DNA of 64,000 nt from Neobacillus vireti. GTDB lineage: Bacteria; Bacillota; Bacilli; Bacillales; Cytobacillaceae. Position 1 is the stretch's first letter, and every line of letters starts with the position of its first letter. A program made the translations under genes and the position numbers. Location of the stretch: the NCBI RefSeq assembly GCF_001026695.1, contig NZ_LDNB01000012.1, forward strand, positions 267,813 through 331,812, given 5' to 3'. Below, piece by piece: positions 45,921 to 55,176 of this stretch. The notes beneath the pieces were generated by a model. It did no database searches and had not been told where the DNA came from. It was given only the letters and a program-made list of their open reading frames with translations.

Positions 45921-47225
45921 ATGAGAATGGTTGACTTAATTGAGAAAAAACGCGACGGGCACGAACTATCAACTGAAGAAATTAATTTTATTATTACTGG
46001 TTATACAGATGGATCAATCCCAGATTATCAAGTAAGTGCCCTAACAATGGCTATCTTTTTTAAAGGGATGACCGAAAAAGAAAGAGCCGATTTAACGATG
46101 GCTATGGTTGAGTCTGGAGATCAAATAGATTTATCGCAAATTGAAGGCATCAAAGTTGACAAGCATTCAACAGGCGGAGTCGGCGACACAACAACCCTTG
46201 TGCTTGGACCACTTGTTGCTGCATTGGATGTTCCGATTGCCAAGATGTCTGGCCGAGGATTAGGCCATACGGGTGGAACGATTGATAAATTAGAAGCAGT
46301 CAAAGGCTTCCACGTTGAAATTGAAAATGATGAATTTATTGACCTTGTAAATAAAAATAAAATTGCAGTCATTGGACAAAGCGGGAACTTAACCCCAGCC
46401 GATAAAAAGCTATATTCACTAAGGGATGTAACAGCAACTGTCGATAGTATTCCATTGATTGCCAGCTCAATCATGAGTAAAAAGATTGCCGCTGGCGCTG
46501 ATGCGATTGTGCTTGATGTTAAAACAGGCGCGGGAGCATTCATGAAGACTCTCGATGATTCCAGAGAATTGGCCAAGGCAATGGTACGGATTGGGAACAA
46601 CGTCGGCAGAAGAACCATGGCTGTTATTTCTGACATGAGCCAGCCGCTTGGCTATGCGATTGGAAATGCGCTTGAAGTGAAGGAAGCGATTGATACCTTA
46701 AAAGGGGAAGGACCAGAGGACTTAACTGAGCTTTGTTTAACGCTTGGAAGCCACATGGTTTACGTGGCTGAAAAGGCTGGCTCCCTTGCAGAAGCACGTA
46801 CAATGCTTGAAAATGTGATAAAAGATGGTTCCGCGCTTGAAAAATTAAAGGTATTTTTGAGCTCGCAAGGCGGGGATGCCTCGATTGTTGATGATCCTGC
46901 AAAAATGCCGCAAGCAAAATTTGTTATTGAGCTTGAGGCAAAAGAAGACGGCTATGTATCTGAAATCATCGCAGACGAAGTTGGTACTGCCGCGATGCTC
47001 CTTGGAGCAGGAAGAGCAACGAAGGAATCAGTGATTGATTTAGCCGTCGGCCTTGTCTTAAGAAAGAAAATTGGCGACCAAGTCAAAAAAGGCGAATCAT
47101 TAGTAACTATTTACAGCAATTTCGAAAATGTGGATGAAGTAAAACAAAAGCTATACGAAAATATCAAGATATCCACATCAAAAGTAGAAGCACCAATCCT
47201 AGTTCACGAAGAAATAACCGAATAA
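45921..47225 (+). CDS. pdp: Pyrimidine-nucleoside phosphorylase
   Basis: Dimeric phosphorylase for uridine, thymidine and deoxyuridine, 434 residues. The family signature [20 protein letters not shown] is at about residues 109-128, and the phosphate loop [13 protein letters not shown] at about 80-92. The C-terminal alpha/beta domain ends near residue 430. ATG 45921 follows GTGGTGAT. In B. subtilis pdp sits in the dra-nupC-pdp operon; here it joins deoB-punA. Confidence 0.94.
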   Translation: MRMVDLIEKKRDGHELSTEEINFIITGYTDGSIPDYQVSALTMAIFFKGMTEKERADLTMAMVESGDQIDLSQIEGIKVDKHSTGGVGDTTTLVLGPLVAALDVPIAKMSGRGLGHTGGTIDKLEAVKGFHVEIENDEFIDLVNKNKIAVIGQSGNLTPADKKLYSLRDVTATVDSIPLIASSIMSKKIAAGADAIVLDVKTGAGAFMKTLDDSRELAKAMVRIGNNVGRRTMAVISDMSQPLGYAIGNALEVKEAIDTLKGEGPEDLTELCLTLGSHMVYVAEKAGSLAEARTMLENVIKDGSALEKLKVFLSSQGGDASIVDDPAKMPQAKFVIELEAKEDGYVSEIIADEVGTAAMLLGAGRATKESVIDLAVGLVLRKKIGDQVKKGESLVTIYSNFENVDEVKQKLYENIKISTSKVEAPILVHEEITE

Positions 47226-47252
47226 ACAAATTGTTGTTTAAGGTGTCATTTA

Positions 47253-47304
47253 GGGTGTCAGGCACCATGTGAAAAATTCACATGGTGCCTGACACCCTTT
47301 TTTT
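47253..47304 (+). terminator. Very long palindromic terminator after pdp
   Basis: Perfect 21-bp arms (47253-47273 and 47277-47297), a 3-nt AAA loop and seven T's. An extra GGTGTCA sits 10 bp upstream as a partial direct repeat. The GGTGTCAGGCACC core looks like a mobile intergenic palindrome that also serves as terminator. Confidence 0.88.
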
Positions 47305-47326
47305 CTTAAAAATAGAGGAAATAATT

Positions 47327-47355
47327 GTATAAGAATGTTTGTTTTGGAAAAAATG
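47327..47355 (+). promoter_or_regulatory. Possible SigF promoter of dacF
   Basis: GTATA (47327-47331), 14 bp, GGAAAAAAT (47346-47354), close to the SigF pattern GywTA-N15-GGnrAnAnT but one base short in the spacer. dacF is a SigF gene in B. subtilis. Confidence 0.45.
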
Positions 47356-47384
47356 GAGGCTATAAAGAATGGAGGGTTATGCGA

Positions 47385-48560
47385 ATGAAACGATTTGTCT
47401 CTTTATTAATGACATTGATAATATTTACAAGTTTAGCCGGGCCAACTGCTTTAGCTGCTGAAGAACAGAAAACTACTGATATAGTCAGCAATGTGAAATC
47501 TGCGATTTTAATCGAGCGTGATACCGGAAAAGTCCTCTACGAGAAAAATAGTCAGGAAGAACTGCCGCCGGCGAGTATGACGAAGATTATGACCATGCTT
47601 TTGATCATGGAAGCGATTGATAAAGGAAAGCTCACTTGGGATGAAAAAATCCGTACAAGTGAATATGCAGCCTCGATGGGAGGTTCACAAATTTTCCTTG
47701 AACCTGGTGAAGAAATGACGACAAAGGAAATGTTGCGAGGAATAGCTATCGGTTCAGGAAATGATGCGTCAGTTGCCATGGCCGAGAGACTCGCAGGGTC
47801 TGAAGAAGCTTTTGTTGACAAGATGAATGATAAAGCAAAAGAACTAGGTCTCAAGCATACGTTCTTTAAAAATACAACCGGACTTCCAGTAGGCGGACAT
47901 TTTAGCTCTGCAGCTGATATGGCTGTGATGGCAAAAGAATTACTGAAATATGAGGAAATTACAAAATTTACAGGTATGTATGAGTCCTACCTCCGTGAAA
48001 ATACGGATAAAAAGTTTTGGCTAGTGAATACCAATAAATTAGTCCGTTTTTACCCAGGGGTCGACGGGTTAAAAACCGGGTTTACCGCGGAAGCAAAATA
48101 CTGCTTAACAGCAACGGCCCAAAAAGATGGCATGCGTGTAATTGCGGTTGTTTTTGGATCTCCTACTTCAAAGGAACGAAATGCCCAAGTAACGAAAATG
48201 CTTAATTATGCCTTTAGCCAATACCAGACACATCCAATGTTTAAGCGGAATCAAACCATTGGTCAAGCAAAAGTAAGTAAAGGGAAAGAAAAGTCAGTCG
48301 AAGCCGTAACAAGTGAACCACTTTCATTACTGACCAAAAAAGGTGAAAAGACAAAAGATGTTGAACAAAAAATTGAACTGCAAAAAAAATTAAAAGCCCC
48401 CATTTCAAAAGGGGACAAAGTAGGAACAATTAAGCTAATGAAGGACGGCAAGGTAATTCTCGAAAGTCCTTTAGTCGCGAAAAAGGAAGTAAAGGAAGCA
48501 GGCTGGTGGAACCTTTATAAACGGTCATTTGGCATGTTTACCAAGGCTGGGGGGAAATAA
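47385..48560 (+). CDS. dacF: D-alanyl-D-alanine carboxypeptidase DacF
   Basis: Low-molecular-weight penicillin-binding protein (PBP I) active on forespore peptidoglycan. A signal peptide (about residues 1-25, ending ALAAEE) is followed by the acyl-serine motif SMTK (PPASMTKIM), SGN (IGSGNDAS) and KTG (GLKTGFT). A C-terminal beta domain and amphipathic anchor follow. ATG 47385 is eight bases after GGAGGG; ATG 47379 is too close. In B. subtilis dacF reads into spoIIA; here a hairpin repeat separates them. Confidence 0.93.
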   Translation: MKRFVSLLMTLIIFTSLAGPTALAAEEQKTTDIVSNVKSAILIERDTGKVLYEKNSQEELPPASMTKIMTMLLIMEAIDKGKLTWDEKIRTSEYAASMGGSQIFLEPGEEMTTKEMLRGIAIGSGNDASVAMAERLAGSEEAFVDKMNDKAKELGLKHTFFKNTTGLPVGGHFSSAADMAVMAKELLKYEEITKFTGMYESYLRENTDKKFWLVNTNKLVRFYPGVDGLKTGFTAEAKYCLTATAQKDGMRVIAVVFGSPTSKERNAQVTKMLNYAFSQYQTHPMFKRNQTIGQAKVSKGKEKSVEAVTSEPLSLLTKKGEKTKDVEQKIELQKKLKAPISKGDKVGTIKLMKDGKVILESPLVAKKEVKEAGWWNLYKRSFGMFTKAGGK

Positions 48561-48604
48561 CCATTTCTAATAGATATGAAGGTATAAATTTTTGACTTCG
48601 AGAA

Positions 48605-48728
48605 TTGTCCAGCTCCAGCGCCTAGCCCCTCGAGGTCACAAGCCAATCCGTCCAAAAGGTTAAAAAGCAACCTTTCGGCCGGCTCGTCTTGTGCTTGTCG
48701 GGGCTGAACAAGGCGCTTGCGCTTTTCT
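48605..48728 (+). repeat. Intergenic hairpin repeat, copy B
   Basis: A 124-bp element nearly identical to copy A and in the same orientation, with the same nested arms (AGCGCC/GGCGCT, AGCCCC/GGGGCT, AAAGGTT/AACCTTT). The differences lie mainly in loops. It occupies the dacF-spoIIAA gap, upstream of the SigH promoter. Confidence 0.88.
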
Positions 48729-48791
48729 TATTGTCGAAACTGAGAAAAAGTCCACTTCTTTTAGCGAATTACAACTAGTTTTGTATTTATA

Positions 48792-48819
48792 GAAGGAAAT
48801 ACTCGTAAGCGAAGCGAAT
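48792..48819 (+). promoter_or_regulatory. SigH promoter of the spoIIA operon
   Basis: GAAGGAAAT (48792-48800), 12 bp, AGCGAAT (48813-48819). It fits RnAGGAwWW-N11-12-RnnGAAT at every defined position. spoIIA is a classic SigH operon switched on at the start of sporulation. Confidence 0.85.
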
Positions 48820-48855
48820 TGACTCACTATACCAGATTAAGGAGGCCTATGGATA

Positions 48856-49206
48856 GTGAGTCTTAACATTGAATTGGAAACCAAAAATGACGTTTTACTT
48901 ATTCGCTTAAGTGGTGAATTAGACCATCATACAGCGGATACCCTTCGTGAAAAAGCGACAGCGATTATTGAAAAAAATGATATCCGTCATATTGTCTTGA
49001 ATCTGGAACAGCTTTCTTTCATGGATAGCTCAGGATTAGGAGTTATTTTAGGAAGATACAAACAAATCAAACAGGTGCACGGTGAAATGGTCGTCTGTGC
49101 AATTTCCCCTGCAATACAAAGATTATTCGATATGTCCGGTTTATTTAAGATTATCAAAATGGAACCGACTGAGGAATTTGCATTGCAAAGATTGGGGGTC
49201 GCCTGA
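48856..49206 (+). CDS. spoIIAA: Anti-sigma F factor antagonist
   Basis: STAS-domain protein of 116 residues that frees SigF by binding SpoIIAB. The phosphorylatable Ser is in [15 protein letters not shown] (about residue 57-58). The GTG start is 10 bp from AAGGAGG. First gene of spoIIAA-AB-AC; the end touches spoIIAB (TGAATG). In the predivisional cell it is kept phosphorylated by SpoIIAB; SpoIIE phosphatase activates it in the forespore. Confidence 0.96.
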   Translation: MSLNIELETKNDVLLIRLSGELDHHTADTLREKATAIIEKNDIRHIVLNLEQLSFMDSSGLGVILGRYKQIKQVHGEMVVCAISPAIQRLFDMSGLFKIIKMEPTEEFALQRLGVA

Positions 49207-49647
49207 ATGAAGAATGAAATGAGTCTCGAATTCAGTGCTCTAAGTCAAAATGAATCATTTGCCCGTGTAACCGTTGCGGCATTTATTGCCCAGCTTGATC
49301 CTACTTTGGATGAGCTAACCGAAATAAAGACGGTGGTTTCCGAAGCAGTGACGAATGCGATCATTCATGGATATGAGAATGATCCAAGTGGAATTGTCTA
49401 TATCCAAGTTTCAATTGAGGACAGTTTGATTAATATGACAATAAGAGACAGTGGAAAAGGTATTGCCGATGTGGAAGAAGCTCGTCAGCCATTATTTACA
49501 ACGAAACCGGATTTAGAACGATCCGGTATGGGGTTTACCATCATGGAGAATTTCATGGATGAAGTAGAGGTTCTCACACAGCCAGGTCGAGGAACCGAGG
49601 TTAAATTACGGAAGCATTTAAATTCGAGCAAAATGCTTTGCAATTAA
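49207..49647 (+). CDS. spoIIAB: Anti-sigma F factor, serine kinase
   Basis: A GHKL-type protein kinase of 146 residues that binds SigF or phosphorylates SpoIIAA. The N-box is [14 protein letters not shown] (about residues 45-58), the G1 box RDSGKGIAD (about 79-87) and the G2 box [10 protein letters not shown]. Start immediately follows the spoIIAA stop; spacing to sigF is 12 bp. Confidence 0.96.
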   Translation: MKNEMSLEFSALSQNESFARVTVAAFIAQLDPTLDELTEIKTVVSEAVTNAIIHGYENDPSGIVYIQVSIEDSLINMTIRDSGKGIADVEEARQPLFTTKPDLERSGMGFTIMENFMDEVEVLTQPGRGTEVKLRKHLNSSKMLCN

Positions 49648-49659
49648 GGAGACTTGCCG

Positions 49660-50418
49660 ATGGATGTGGAGGTCAAGAACGAAAAAAGTCAACCGTTTCT
49701 AAAGGATCATGAGGTTAAAGAACTTATTAAAAAGAGTCAAGACGGGGACCAAGAGGCAAGAGATTTAATTGTTGAAAAAAATATGCGTCTTGTCTGGTCC
49801 GTTGTCCAGCGCTTTCTTAACAGGGGATATGATCCCGATGATTTATTCCAAATTGGCTGTATTGGGTTGTTAAAATCAGTCGATAAATTTGATCTTTCCT
49901 ACGATGTAAAGTTTTCTACTTATGCGGTACCGATGATTATTGGGGAAATCCAGCGTTTTATCCGTGATGATGGAACCGTAAAGGTCAGCCGCTCACTGAA
50001 AGAGATGGGTAACAAAATCAGGAAAGCGAAGGATGAGTTATCAAAGACATTCGGCAGAACTCCAACTGTTAACGAAATCTCAGAGTATTTGGAGCTCTCG
50101 CCGGAGGATGTGATCCTTGCACAGGAAGCAAGCAGAACACCTTCATCCATTCATGAAACGGTTTATGAAAATGATGGTGATCCAATTACGTTATTAGACC
50201 AAATTGATGATGGCAATGAGGGAAAATGGTTTGATAAAATTGCATTAAAAGAAGCGATTCGGGAATTGGATGAACGAGAAAGACTAATCGTTTATTTAAG
50301 ATATTATAAGGACCAGACCCAGTCTGAGGTTGCTCTAAGGCTCGGGATTTCTCAGGTTCAAGTATCAAGGCTCGAAAAAAAAATTTTACAACAAATGAAG
50401 GACCGTATGGATCTCTAA
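49660..50418 (+). CDS. sigF: RNA polymerase sigma-F factor
   Basis: First forespore-specific sigma factor (SpoIIAC). Region 2 includes LVWSVVQRFLNRG and the core-binding DDLFQIGCIGLLKSVDKFD; region 3 follows, and region 4 ends with the helix-turn-helix TQSEVALRLGISQVQVSRLEKK. ATG 49660 is eight bases from AAGGAG (TTG 49654 is too close), giving 252 residues. The terminator overlaps the stop codon. Expected targets in this window include dacF. Confidence 0.96.
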   Translation: MDVEVKNEKSQPFLKDHEVKELIKKSQDGDQEARDLIVEKNMRLVWSVVQRFLNRGYDPDDLFQIGCIGLLKSVDKFDLSYDVKFSTYAVPMIIGEIQRFIRDDGTVKVSRSLKEMGNKIRKAKDELSKTFGRTPTVNEISEYLELSPEDVILAQEASRTPSSIHETVYENDGDPITLLDQIDDGNEGKWFDKIALKEAIRELDERERLIVYLRYYKDQTQSEVALRLGISQVQVSRLEKKILQQMKDRMDL

Positions 50419-50433
50419 TCCATACGGTTTTTT
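50402..50433 (+). terminator. Terminator of the spoIIA operon
   Basis: ACCGTATGGA (50402-50411) and TCCATACGGT (50419-50428) enclose the sigF stop codon; six T's end the element. Confidence 0.92.
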
Positions 50434-50443
50434 CAATTGTTTT

Positions 50444-50473
50444 ACATGAAAACTAGGCTTATTATCCATACTA
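50444..50473 (+). promoter_or_regulatory. SigG-type promoter of the spoVA operon
   Basis: ACATGA (50444-50449), 17 bp, CATACTA (50467-50473). The -10 fits the SigG consensus CATNMTA exactly; the -35 lacks the leading G. The spoVA operon is a SigG operon in B. subtilis. Confidence 0.65.
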
Positions 50474-50510
50474 CTTATACGAGGAAATAATTGTGTGGGA
50501 AGTGAATGTT

Positions 50511-51134
50511 TTGGAAAAAACAATTTACATTCGCATGCGGAATCGTGTTCAATCTAAGCCGGATGAAAAAGTATTGCTAAAGGATGTTGCCCAAATTATT
50601 GCCCCGGAAGCTGTGCTCCCAAATTTAAAATTAATGATGGTCCATCAGTTAACCGAAACGGATCGAAATATTGTCATTATTGATGTCATGAAGGTTATTA
50701 ATTTGATTACAGCTAGGTTTGAAGAACTGGAAATTCAAACGATTGGACCTGCACAAACCATCATCGAAGTAACCTATAAGAAAAAAGGAGTTTCCATTCC
50801 TTTTTTTCTGTTAATATGGTTTCTGTTATTTTTTGGTTCAGCGATGGCGATTATGAATTTTCATGATGATGTCAGTATGAGAAGTGTACAGGAAAAAATA
50901 TATACCATTATCACGGGGAAGAAAGAGGCAAAACCATTTCTTTTTCAAATCCCTTATTCTCTTGGTTTAGGTCTTGGAATGATTCTGTTTTTTAATCATG
51001 TATTCAAAAAAAGGTTAAACGAGGAACCGAGTCCACTAGAAGTAGAAATGTTTAATTATCAGCTGGATTTAGATAATTACGTCATTATCCATGAAAATAA
51101 AGAAAGTATGAAAAAGACGAATGACAACGATTAA
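50511..51134 (+). CDS. spoVAA: Stage V sporulation protein AA
   Basis: Component of the SpoVA channel that imports dipicolinic acid into the forespore and releases it at germination. About 207 residues: a soluble N-terminal part (residues 1-95, starting MEKTIYIRMRNRV) and two membrane helices (about 97-115 and 145-165). The start is TTG 50511 by comparison with the family N-terminus; GTG 50493 is in frame but adds residues not expected. It overlaps spoVAB by 14 bp. Confidence 0.9.
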   Translation: MEKTIYIRMRNRVQSKPDEKVLLKDVAQIIAPEAVLPNLKLMMVHQLTETDRNIVIIDVMKVINLITARFEELEIQTIGPAQTIIEVTYKKKGVSIPFFLLIWFLLFFGSAMAIMNFHDDVSMRSVQEKIYTIITGKKEAKPFLFQIPYSLGLGLGMILFFNHVFKKRLNEEPSPLEVEMFNYQLDLDNYVIIHENKESMKKTNDND

Positions 51135-51546
51135 AATTCTAGCCGTTAGCTTTTTTGGATTTGCTAGTGGATTGGCCGTAGGCTCCGGGTTTGTTGCTTT
51201 TCTTACCGTCCTTGGAATTATTCCTAGGCTGACGCAGCTGACTAAAACAATGAAAATGATTCAACAGTATGAATGGGCAGTGGTCTTCGGTGCACTTATA
51301 GGGGTATTCGCCAGTCTAAGAGACCCAGTTTTATATATCTCACCCATTGTACTAATCCCTTTAGGAATCACTGGAGGGGTTTTTGTTGGGATGCTGGCAG
51401 CCGCTCTTACAGAGGTATTAAATGTTCTGCCCATCCTTGCCAAAAGGATTCGGCTGGAAGGTAAAATAGTTATCCTCATTATGGCAATTGTTTTAGGGAA
51501 AATATTTGGCTCGATTTTTCAATGGCTCTATTTTGTTCATCATTAA
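51121..51546 (+). CDS. spoVAB: Stage V sporulation protein AB
   Basis: A 141-residue membrane protein with four predicted helices (about residues 5-33, 55-70, 74-96 and 115-135), matching SpoVAB. It overlaps spoVAA, as in other Bacillus. After it one expects spoVAC, spoVAD and spoVAEB; instead an 89-bp gap with a hairpin leads to spoVAEA. Confidence 0.9.
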   Translation: MTTIKILAVSFFGFASGLAVGSGFVAFLTVLGIIPRLTQLTKTMKMIQQYEWAVVFGALIGVFASLRDPVLYISPIVLIPLGITGGVFVGMLAAALTEVLNVLPILAKRIRLEGKIVILIMAIVLGKIFGSIFQWLYFVHH

Positions 51547-51557
51547 GACTTTGAAAT

Positions 51558-51617
51558 GGACTAGCGCAAGCGCCCAGCGACTTGTAGACATCACTGATTG
51601 GGCGGTAACGCTTTTAT
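51558..51617 (+). repeat. Short hairpin-repeat remnant (copy C) between spoVAB and spoVAEA
   Basis: AGCGCAAGCGCCCA pairs imperfectly with TGGGCGGTAACGCT around a 26-base middle. The CCAGCG...CGCTTTTA ends recall copies A, B and D, so it may be a short or decayed form. It lies exactly where spoVAC-AD-AEB would be expected. Confidence 0.55.
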
Positions 51618-51635
51618 AAGAAAGGACATCAAAGG

Positions 51636-52247
51636 ATGAGTATTCGGAGGCGTGTCATTTTAGTTACTGACGGTGATGAATATGCTAAAAAGGCGATTGA
51701 GCATGTGGCGCATGAAATTGGCGGACGCTGTATTTCAAGGTCTCAAGGAAATCCGTCCAAATTAACGGGTCCGGAACTTGTCCATTTAATAAAAAAGGCT
51801 CCACACGATCCCGTATTGGTGATGTTTGACGATAGCGGGATTGTTGGAGAGGGTGCTGGTGAAAACGCATTGAAATATGTAGCTTTTCATGATGAAATCG
51901 AGGTCTTAGGCGTCATAGCAGTTGCCGCAAAATCAAGGCATGAGGAATGGACAAGGATTGACGTTAGTATCGACCGGGACGGGGTGTTAACCCCAAATGG
52001 TGTAGATAAATTTGGTATACAGGAACTTGAACCAGGGAGAATAAATGGAGATACCGTTTACTGTCTTGATGAATTGGATGTTCCGCTCATCGTTGGAATT
52101 GGTGATATCGGAAAAATGGCAAGGCGTGACTCTTACAAAGTCGGTTCACCAATCACGAAAAAAGCGGTCCAGCTAATACTTGAAAGGAGTGGTTTTTTTG
52201 ACACAAATACAGGACCAAAAATGGCCAATCCCCGAATCAGTCAATGA
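51636..52247 (+). CDS. spoVAEA: Stage V sporulation protein AE, SpoVAEA type
   Basis: A 203-residue soluble protein matching SpoVAEA, not the small membrane protein SpoVAEB. Features: [19 protein letters not shown] at the start (a phosphate- or nucleotide-like beta-loop), [28 protein letters not shown] and [26 protein letters not shown]. Orthologues localise to spores; precise function not settled. The ATG follows AAAGGACATCAAAGG. It overlaps spoVAF by 50 bp. Confidence 0.88.
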   Translation: MSIRRRVILVTDGDEYAKKAIEHVAHEIGGRCISRSQGNPSKLTGPELVHLIKKAPHDPVLVMFDDSGIVGEGAGENALKYVAFHDEIEVLGVIAVAAKSRHEEWTRIDVSIDRDGVLTPNGVDKFGIQELEPGRINGDTVYCLDELDVPLIVGIGDIGKMARRDSYKVGSPITKKAVQLILERSGFFDTNTGPKMANPRISQ

Positions 52248-53679
52248 AATTGAGCACTATATGAAACAGCGTGCAGGGCTTGGCGTCAGTTTTGATATTG
52301 GGGTCAGGAAATTAAAGATTCTAAAAAAGGATGTCCACATTTATTATGTAAATGGTTTATGTGATACCCTTTATATTATTCAACTGATTGAAGAATTAGT
52401 AGATATCAATGATCATGAAAAACTGTCAACAGATTTATTTAAGGTGATTGAAAATCGGCTTGTGAATCAATCCGTTGAACAAACGAAAATGCTTGATACA
52501 GTTGTTGATCAGGTCCTGTCTGGATTAATCGCCGTCGTAATGGAAGGGGAAAGTACTGCTTTTATCATCGATGTAAGAAGCTATCCAGGACGATCTCCTC
52601 AAGAGCCAGATACAGAGAAGGTTGTCAGAGGGGCCCGTGATGGCTTTGTCGAAAATATTGTCTTGAATACGGGCTTAACAAGAAGGAGAATTCGTGATGG
52701 CCGGCTCCGCTTTGAAATGTTAAAGGTGGGGAAACGTTCGAAAACGGATGTTGCACTCGGTTATTTAGTAGATGTTGCTGATGCAGATTTACTCAATATT
52801 CTTCGAAAAGAATTAAAGGCCATCGATGTTGATGGAATCCCGATGGGCGATAAAACGCTCGAAGAGTTTATTGTAAAGCAGGGATGGAATCCATTTCCGA
52901 TTGTAAGATATACGGAACGGGCGGATGTAGCAGCTGCACATTTATTAGAAGGTCATGTGATTATCTATTGTGACACTTCTCCAAGTGTGATCATCACGCC
53001 GACAACCTTCTTCCATCATGTCCAACATGCGGAAGAATTTCGGGAATCACCGGCGGCAGGTACTTTTGTACGCTGGACTCGTTTTTTAGGTGTGTTTACG
53101 TCGATATTTCTGCTTCCGTTATGGATGTTATTTGTGTTAGAACCTAGTATGTTACCAGAAAAACTCTCCTTTATTGGGCCGAATGAGCAAACAAATATAC
53201 CAGTTGTCATTCAACTAATATTAGCTGATTTTGGGATAGAATTCTTACGGATGGCTGCCATTCATACGCCAACTCCATTATCAACAGCAATGGGTTTAAT
53301 TGCTGCGGTATTGATTGGACAAATTGCGATTGATGTTGGTTTATTCGTTCCTGAGGTTATTCTCTATGTTGCGGTAGCCGGTATCGGTACATTTACCACA
53401 CCAAGCTATGAGTTAGGTGTGGCCAATAAGATCTCGAGAATGCTGCTTTTGATTGTGACAGCAGCATTTCATCTGCCAGGCTTTGTCATTGGCGGCACAT
53501 TGCTATTTCTATTTATTGTTCATATGCGGGCCCTTAATACACCTTATTTTTGGCCATTTCTTCCATTTGAGCCAAAGGGATTCTTACAAATCGTCTTCCG
53601 CAGAGCAATCCCCGGGTCTTACTTAAGACCGAGTATTGTTCATCCAAGGAACCGCTTCCGACAGCCGCCTAAAGGATAA
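52198..53679 (+). CDS. spoVAF: Stage V sporulation protein AF (GerA-family)
   Basis: A 493-residue protein homologous to the A subunits of germinant receptors. A large N-terminal cytoplasmic domain (about residues 1-280) carries [29 protein letters not shown] and [13 protein letters not shown]; then about five membrane helices (from residue 290 to 450) and a short tail. TTG 52198 has AGGAG eight bases upstream; earlier in-frame codons precede that site. In B. subtilis SpoVAF, with FigP, enhances germination as an ion channel. Confidence 0.92.
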   Translation: MTQIQDQKWPIPESVNEIEHYMKQRAGLGVSFDIGVRKLKILKKDVHIYYVNGLCDTLYIIQLIEELVDINDHEKLSTDLFKVIENRLVNQSVEQTKMLDTVVDQVLSGLIAVVMEGESTAFIIDVRSYPGRSPQEPDTEKVVRGARDGFVENIVLNTGLTRRRIRDGRLRFEMLKVGKRSKTDVALGYLVDVADADLLNILRKELKAIDVDGIPMGDKTLEEFIVKQGWNPFPIVRYTERADVAAAHLLEGHVIIYCDTSPSVIITPTTFFHHVQHAEEFRESPAAGTFVRWTRFLGVFTSIFLLPLWMLFVLEPSMLPEKLSFIGPNEQTNIPVVIQLILADFGIEFLRMAAIHTPTPLSTAMGLIAAVLIGQIAIDVGLFVPEVILYVAVAGIGTFTTPSYELGVANKISRMLLLIVTAAFHLPGFVIGGTLLFLFIVHMRALNTPYFWPFLPFEPKGFLQIVFRRAIPGSYLRPSIVHPRNRFRQPPKG

Positions 53680-53832
53680 AAGCATAAGAAATAATTGCGG
53701 TTTTTCCACTGTTATGCTAAAGTATTTTAATTAAATAAAGGATTTTAAATAGGCAGTTTCTTTTGCGGATTCTGTCTATTATTTATTTATTATCTTTTAA
53801 GACTGTGAGTCGTTGCGGAGAGAGGGAAGGAA

Positions 53833-55137
53833 ATGTATTATAACGGAACAACAGGTGTGAATAAAGCTGGAAATTTGGAAATCGGCGGAGTCGATACAAT
53901 AGAATTAACTCGGGATTTTGGAACTCCACTATATGTTTATGATGTAGCATTAATGAGGGAACGTGCTCGAGGGTTTAAGCAAGCCTTTGAAGAGCAAAAC
54001 ATAAATTCTCAAGTAGCTTATGCAAGCAAGGCCTTTTCGACTGTGGCAATGGTGCAGCTGGCAGAAGAGGAAGGCTTATCACTTGATGTTGTTTCAGGAG
54101 GAGAATTATACACAGCTTTAGCTGCCGGATTTCCGCCTGAAAGAATTCATTTTCATGGAAACAATAAAGGTAAAGAAGAATTGGAAATGGCATTGGATAA
54201 CAGAATCGGCTGTATTGTTGTCGATAATTTTTTCGAAATGGAACTCTTAAAATCTATTTGCCAAGAGAAAAACGCTAAAGTAAACATACTATTACGGATA
54301 ACTCCGGGAATAGAGGCCCATACTCATGATTACATTTTAACCGGGCAGGAAGATTCTAAATTTGGTTTTGACCTTCAAAATGGTCAAGCAGGAACGGCAT
54401 TAATCACAGCCCTTCAATGTGACTATTTTGATGTCCTTGGATTGCACTGTCACATTGGCTCACAAATTTTTGAAACAACAGGTTTTTTATTGGCGGCAAA
54501 GAAAATTGTAGAACAAATGGCAATCTGGAAAAAGGAACATGGCTTCGAAGCGAAAGTCTTAAATTTGGGCGGCGGCTTTGGTATCCGATATACAAAAGAG
54601 GATGCACCAATCCCTCCTTCACAATATGTAAGCGAAATTATTAAAGAAGTTAAAAATTTGACTGAACGTTTCTTTTTGAAAATGCCGGAAATATGGATTG
54701 AACCAGGCCGCTCGCTTGTCGGAGATGCGGGTATTACGCTATACAAGATAGGTTCTTCAAAAGATGTCCCTGGTGTTAGGAAATATTTAGCTGTTGATGG
54801 CGGAATGAGTGATAATATTAGACCGGCCCTTTACCAAGCAAAATATGAAGCAGTTCTAGCAAAACAACCTTTAGCACAGCCGAAAGAGACAGTTTCGATT
54901 GCTGGAAAATGCTGCGAATCAGGCGATATGCTGATTTGGGATTTACCATTGCCAGAAACAGGGGAAGAGGAAATACTTGCAGTGTTTTGTACTGGTGCCT
55001 ACGGCTATTCGATGTCAAACAACTATAACCGTATACCGCGTCCTGCTGTTGTTTTTGTAGAGAACGGGAAAGCCACTCTTGTAGTAAAAAGAGAGACCTA
55101 TGAGGACATTGTAAGACTTGATTTACCATTCAAATAA
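53833..55137 (+). CDS. lysA: Diaminopimelate decarboxylase
   Basis: PLP enzyme converting meso-diaminopimelate to lysine. The Schiff-base lysine is in VAYASKAFST (about residue 61), followed by the HGNNK and GLHCHIGSQI motifs, the GGGFGIRY PLP-phosphate loop, and the dimer-interface C-E-S-G-D (CCESGDML) and GAYGYSMSNNYN of the C-terminal beta domain. Length is 434 residues. The spoVAF-lysA order is standard in Bacillus. No terminator with a U tail was seen before it, and no lysine riboswitch was recognised in the 150-bp leader. Confidence 0.95.
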   Translation: MYYNGTTGVNKAGNLEIGGVDTIELTRDFGTPLYVYDVALMRERARGFKQAFEEQNINSQVAYASKAFSTVAMVQLAEEEGLSLDVVSGGELYTALAAGFPPERIHFHGNNKGKEELEMALDNRIGCIVVDNFFEMELLKSICQEKNAKVNILLRITPGIEAHTHDYILTGQEDSKFGFDLQNGQAGTALITALQCDYFDVLGLHCHIGSQIFETTGFLLAAKKIVEQMAIWKKEHGFEAKVLNLGGGFGIRYTKEDAPIPPSQYVSEIIKEVKNLTERFFLKMPEIWIEPGRSLVGDAGITLYKIGSSKDVPGVRKYLAVDGGMSDNIRPALYQAKYEAVLAKQPLAQPKETVSIAGKCCESGDMLIWDLPLPETGEEEILAVFCTGAYGYSMSNNYNRIPRPAVVFVENGKATLVVKRETYEDIVRLDLPFK

Positions 55138-55142
55138 GAAAT

Positions 55143-55169
55143 GCTGCCGAGAAAATCGGCAGCTTTTTT
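55143..55169. terminator. Terminator after lysA
   Basis: GCTGCCGA (55143-55150) and TCGGCAGC (55156-55163), five-base loop, six T's; it also lies at the 3' end of ypuA. Confidence 0.92.
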
Positions 55170-55176
55170 CAACAAT

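Noticed and set aside
46121..46636. 171-codon minus-strand ORF inside pdp
   Set aside because: Shadow of the conserved pyrimidine phosphorylase signature on the opposite strand.
47327..50520. Shared sequence GAGGAAATAATTGT before dacF and before spoVAA as one common regulatory box
   Set aside because: The similarity is striking but falls at different positions relative to the candidate promoters (SigF-type for dacF, SigG-type for spoVAA), so chance or shared leader composition is more likely.
53680..53832. Lysine riboswitch before lysA
   Set aside because: The gap is only about 150 bp and shows no lysine-riboswitch core or terminator; only a weak AGCATAA/TTATGCT pairing is present.
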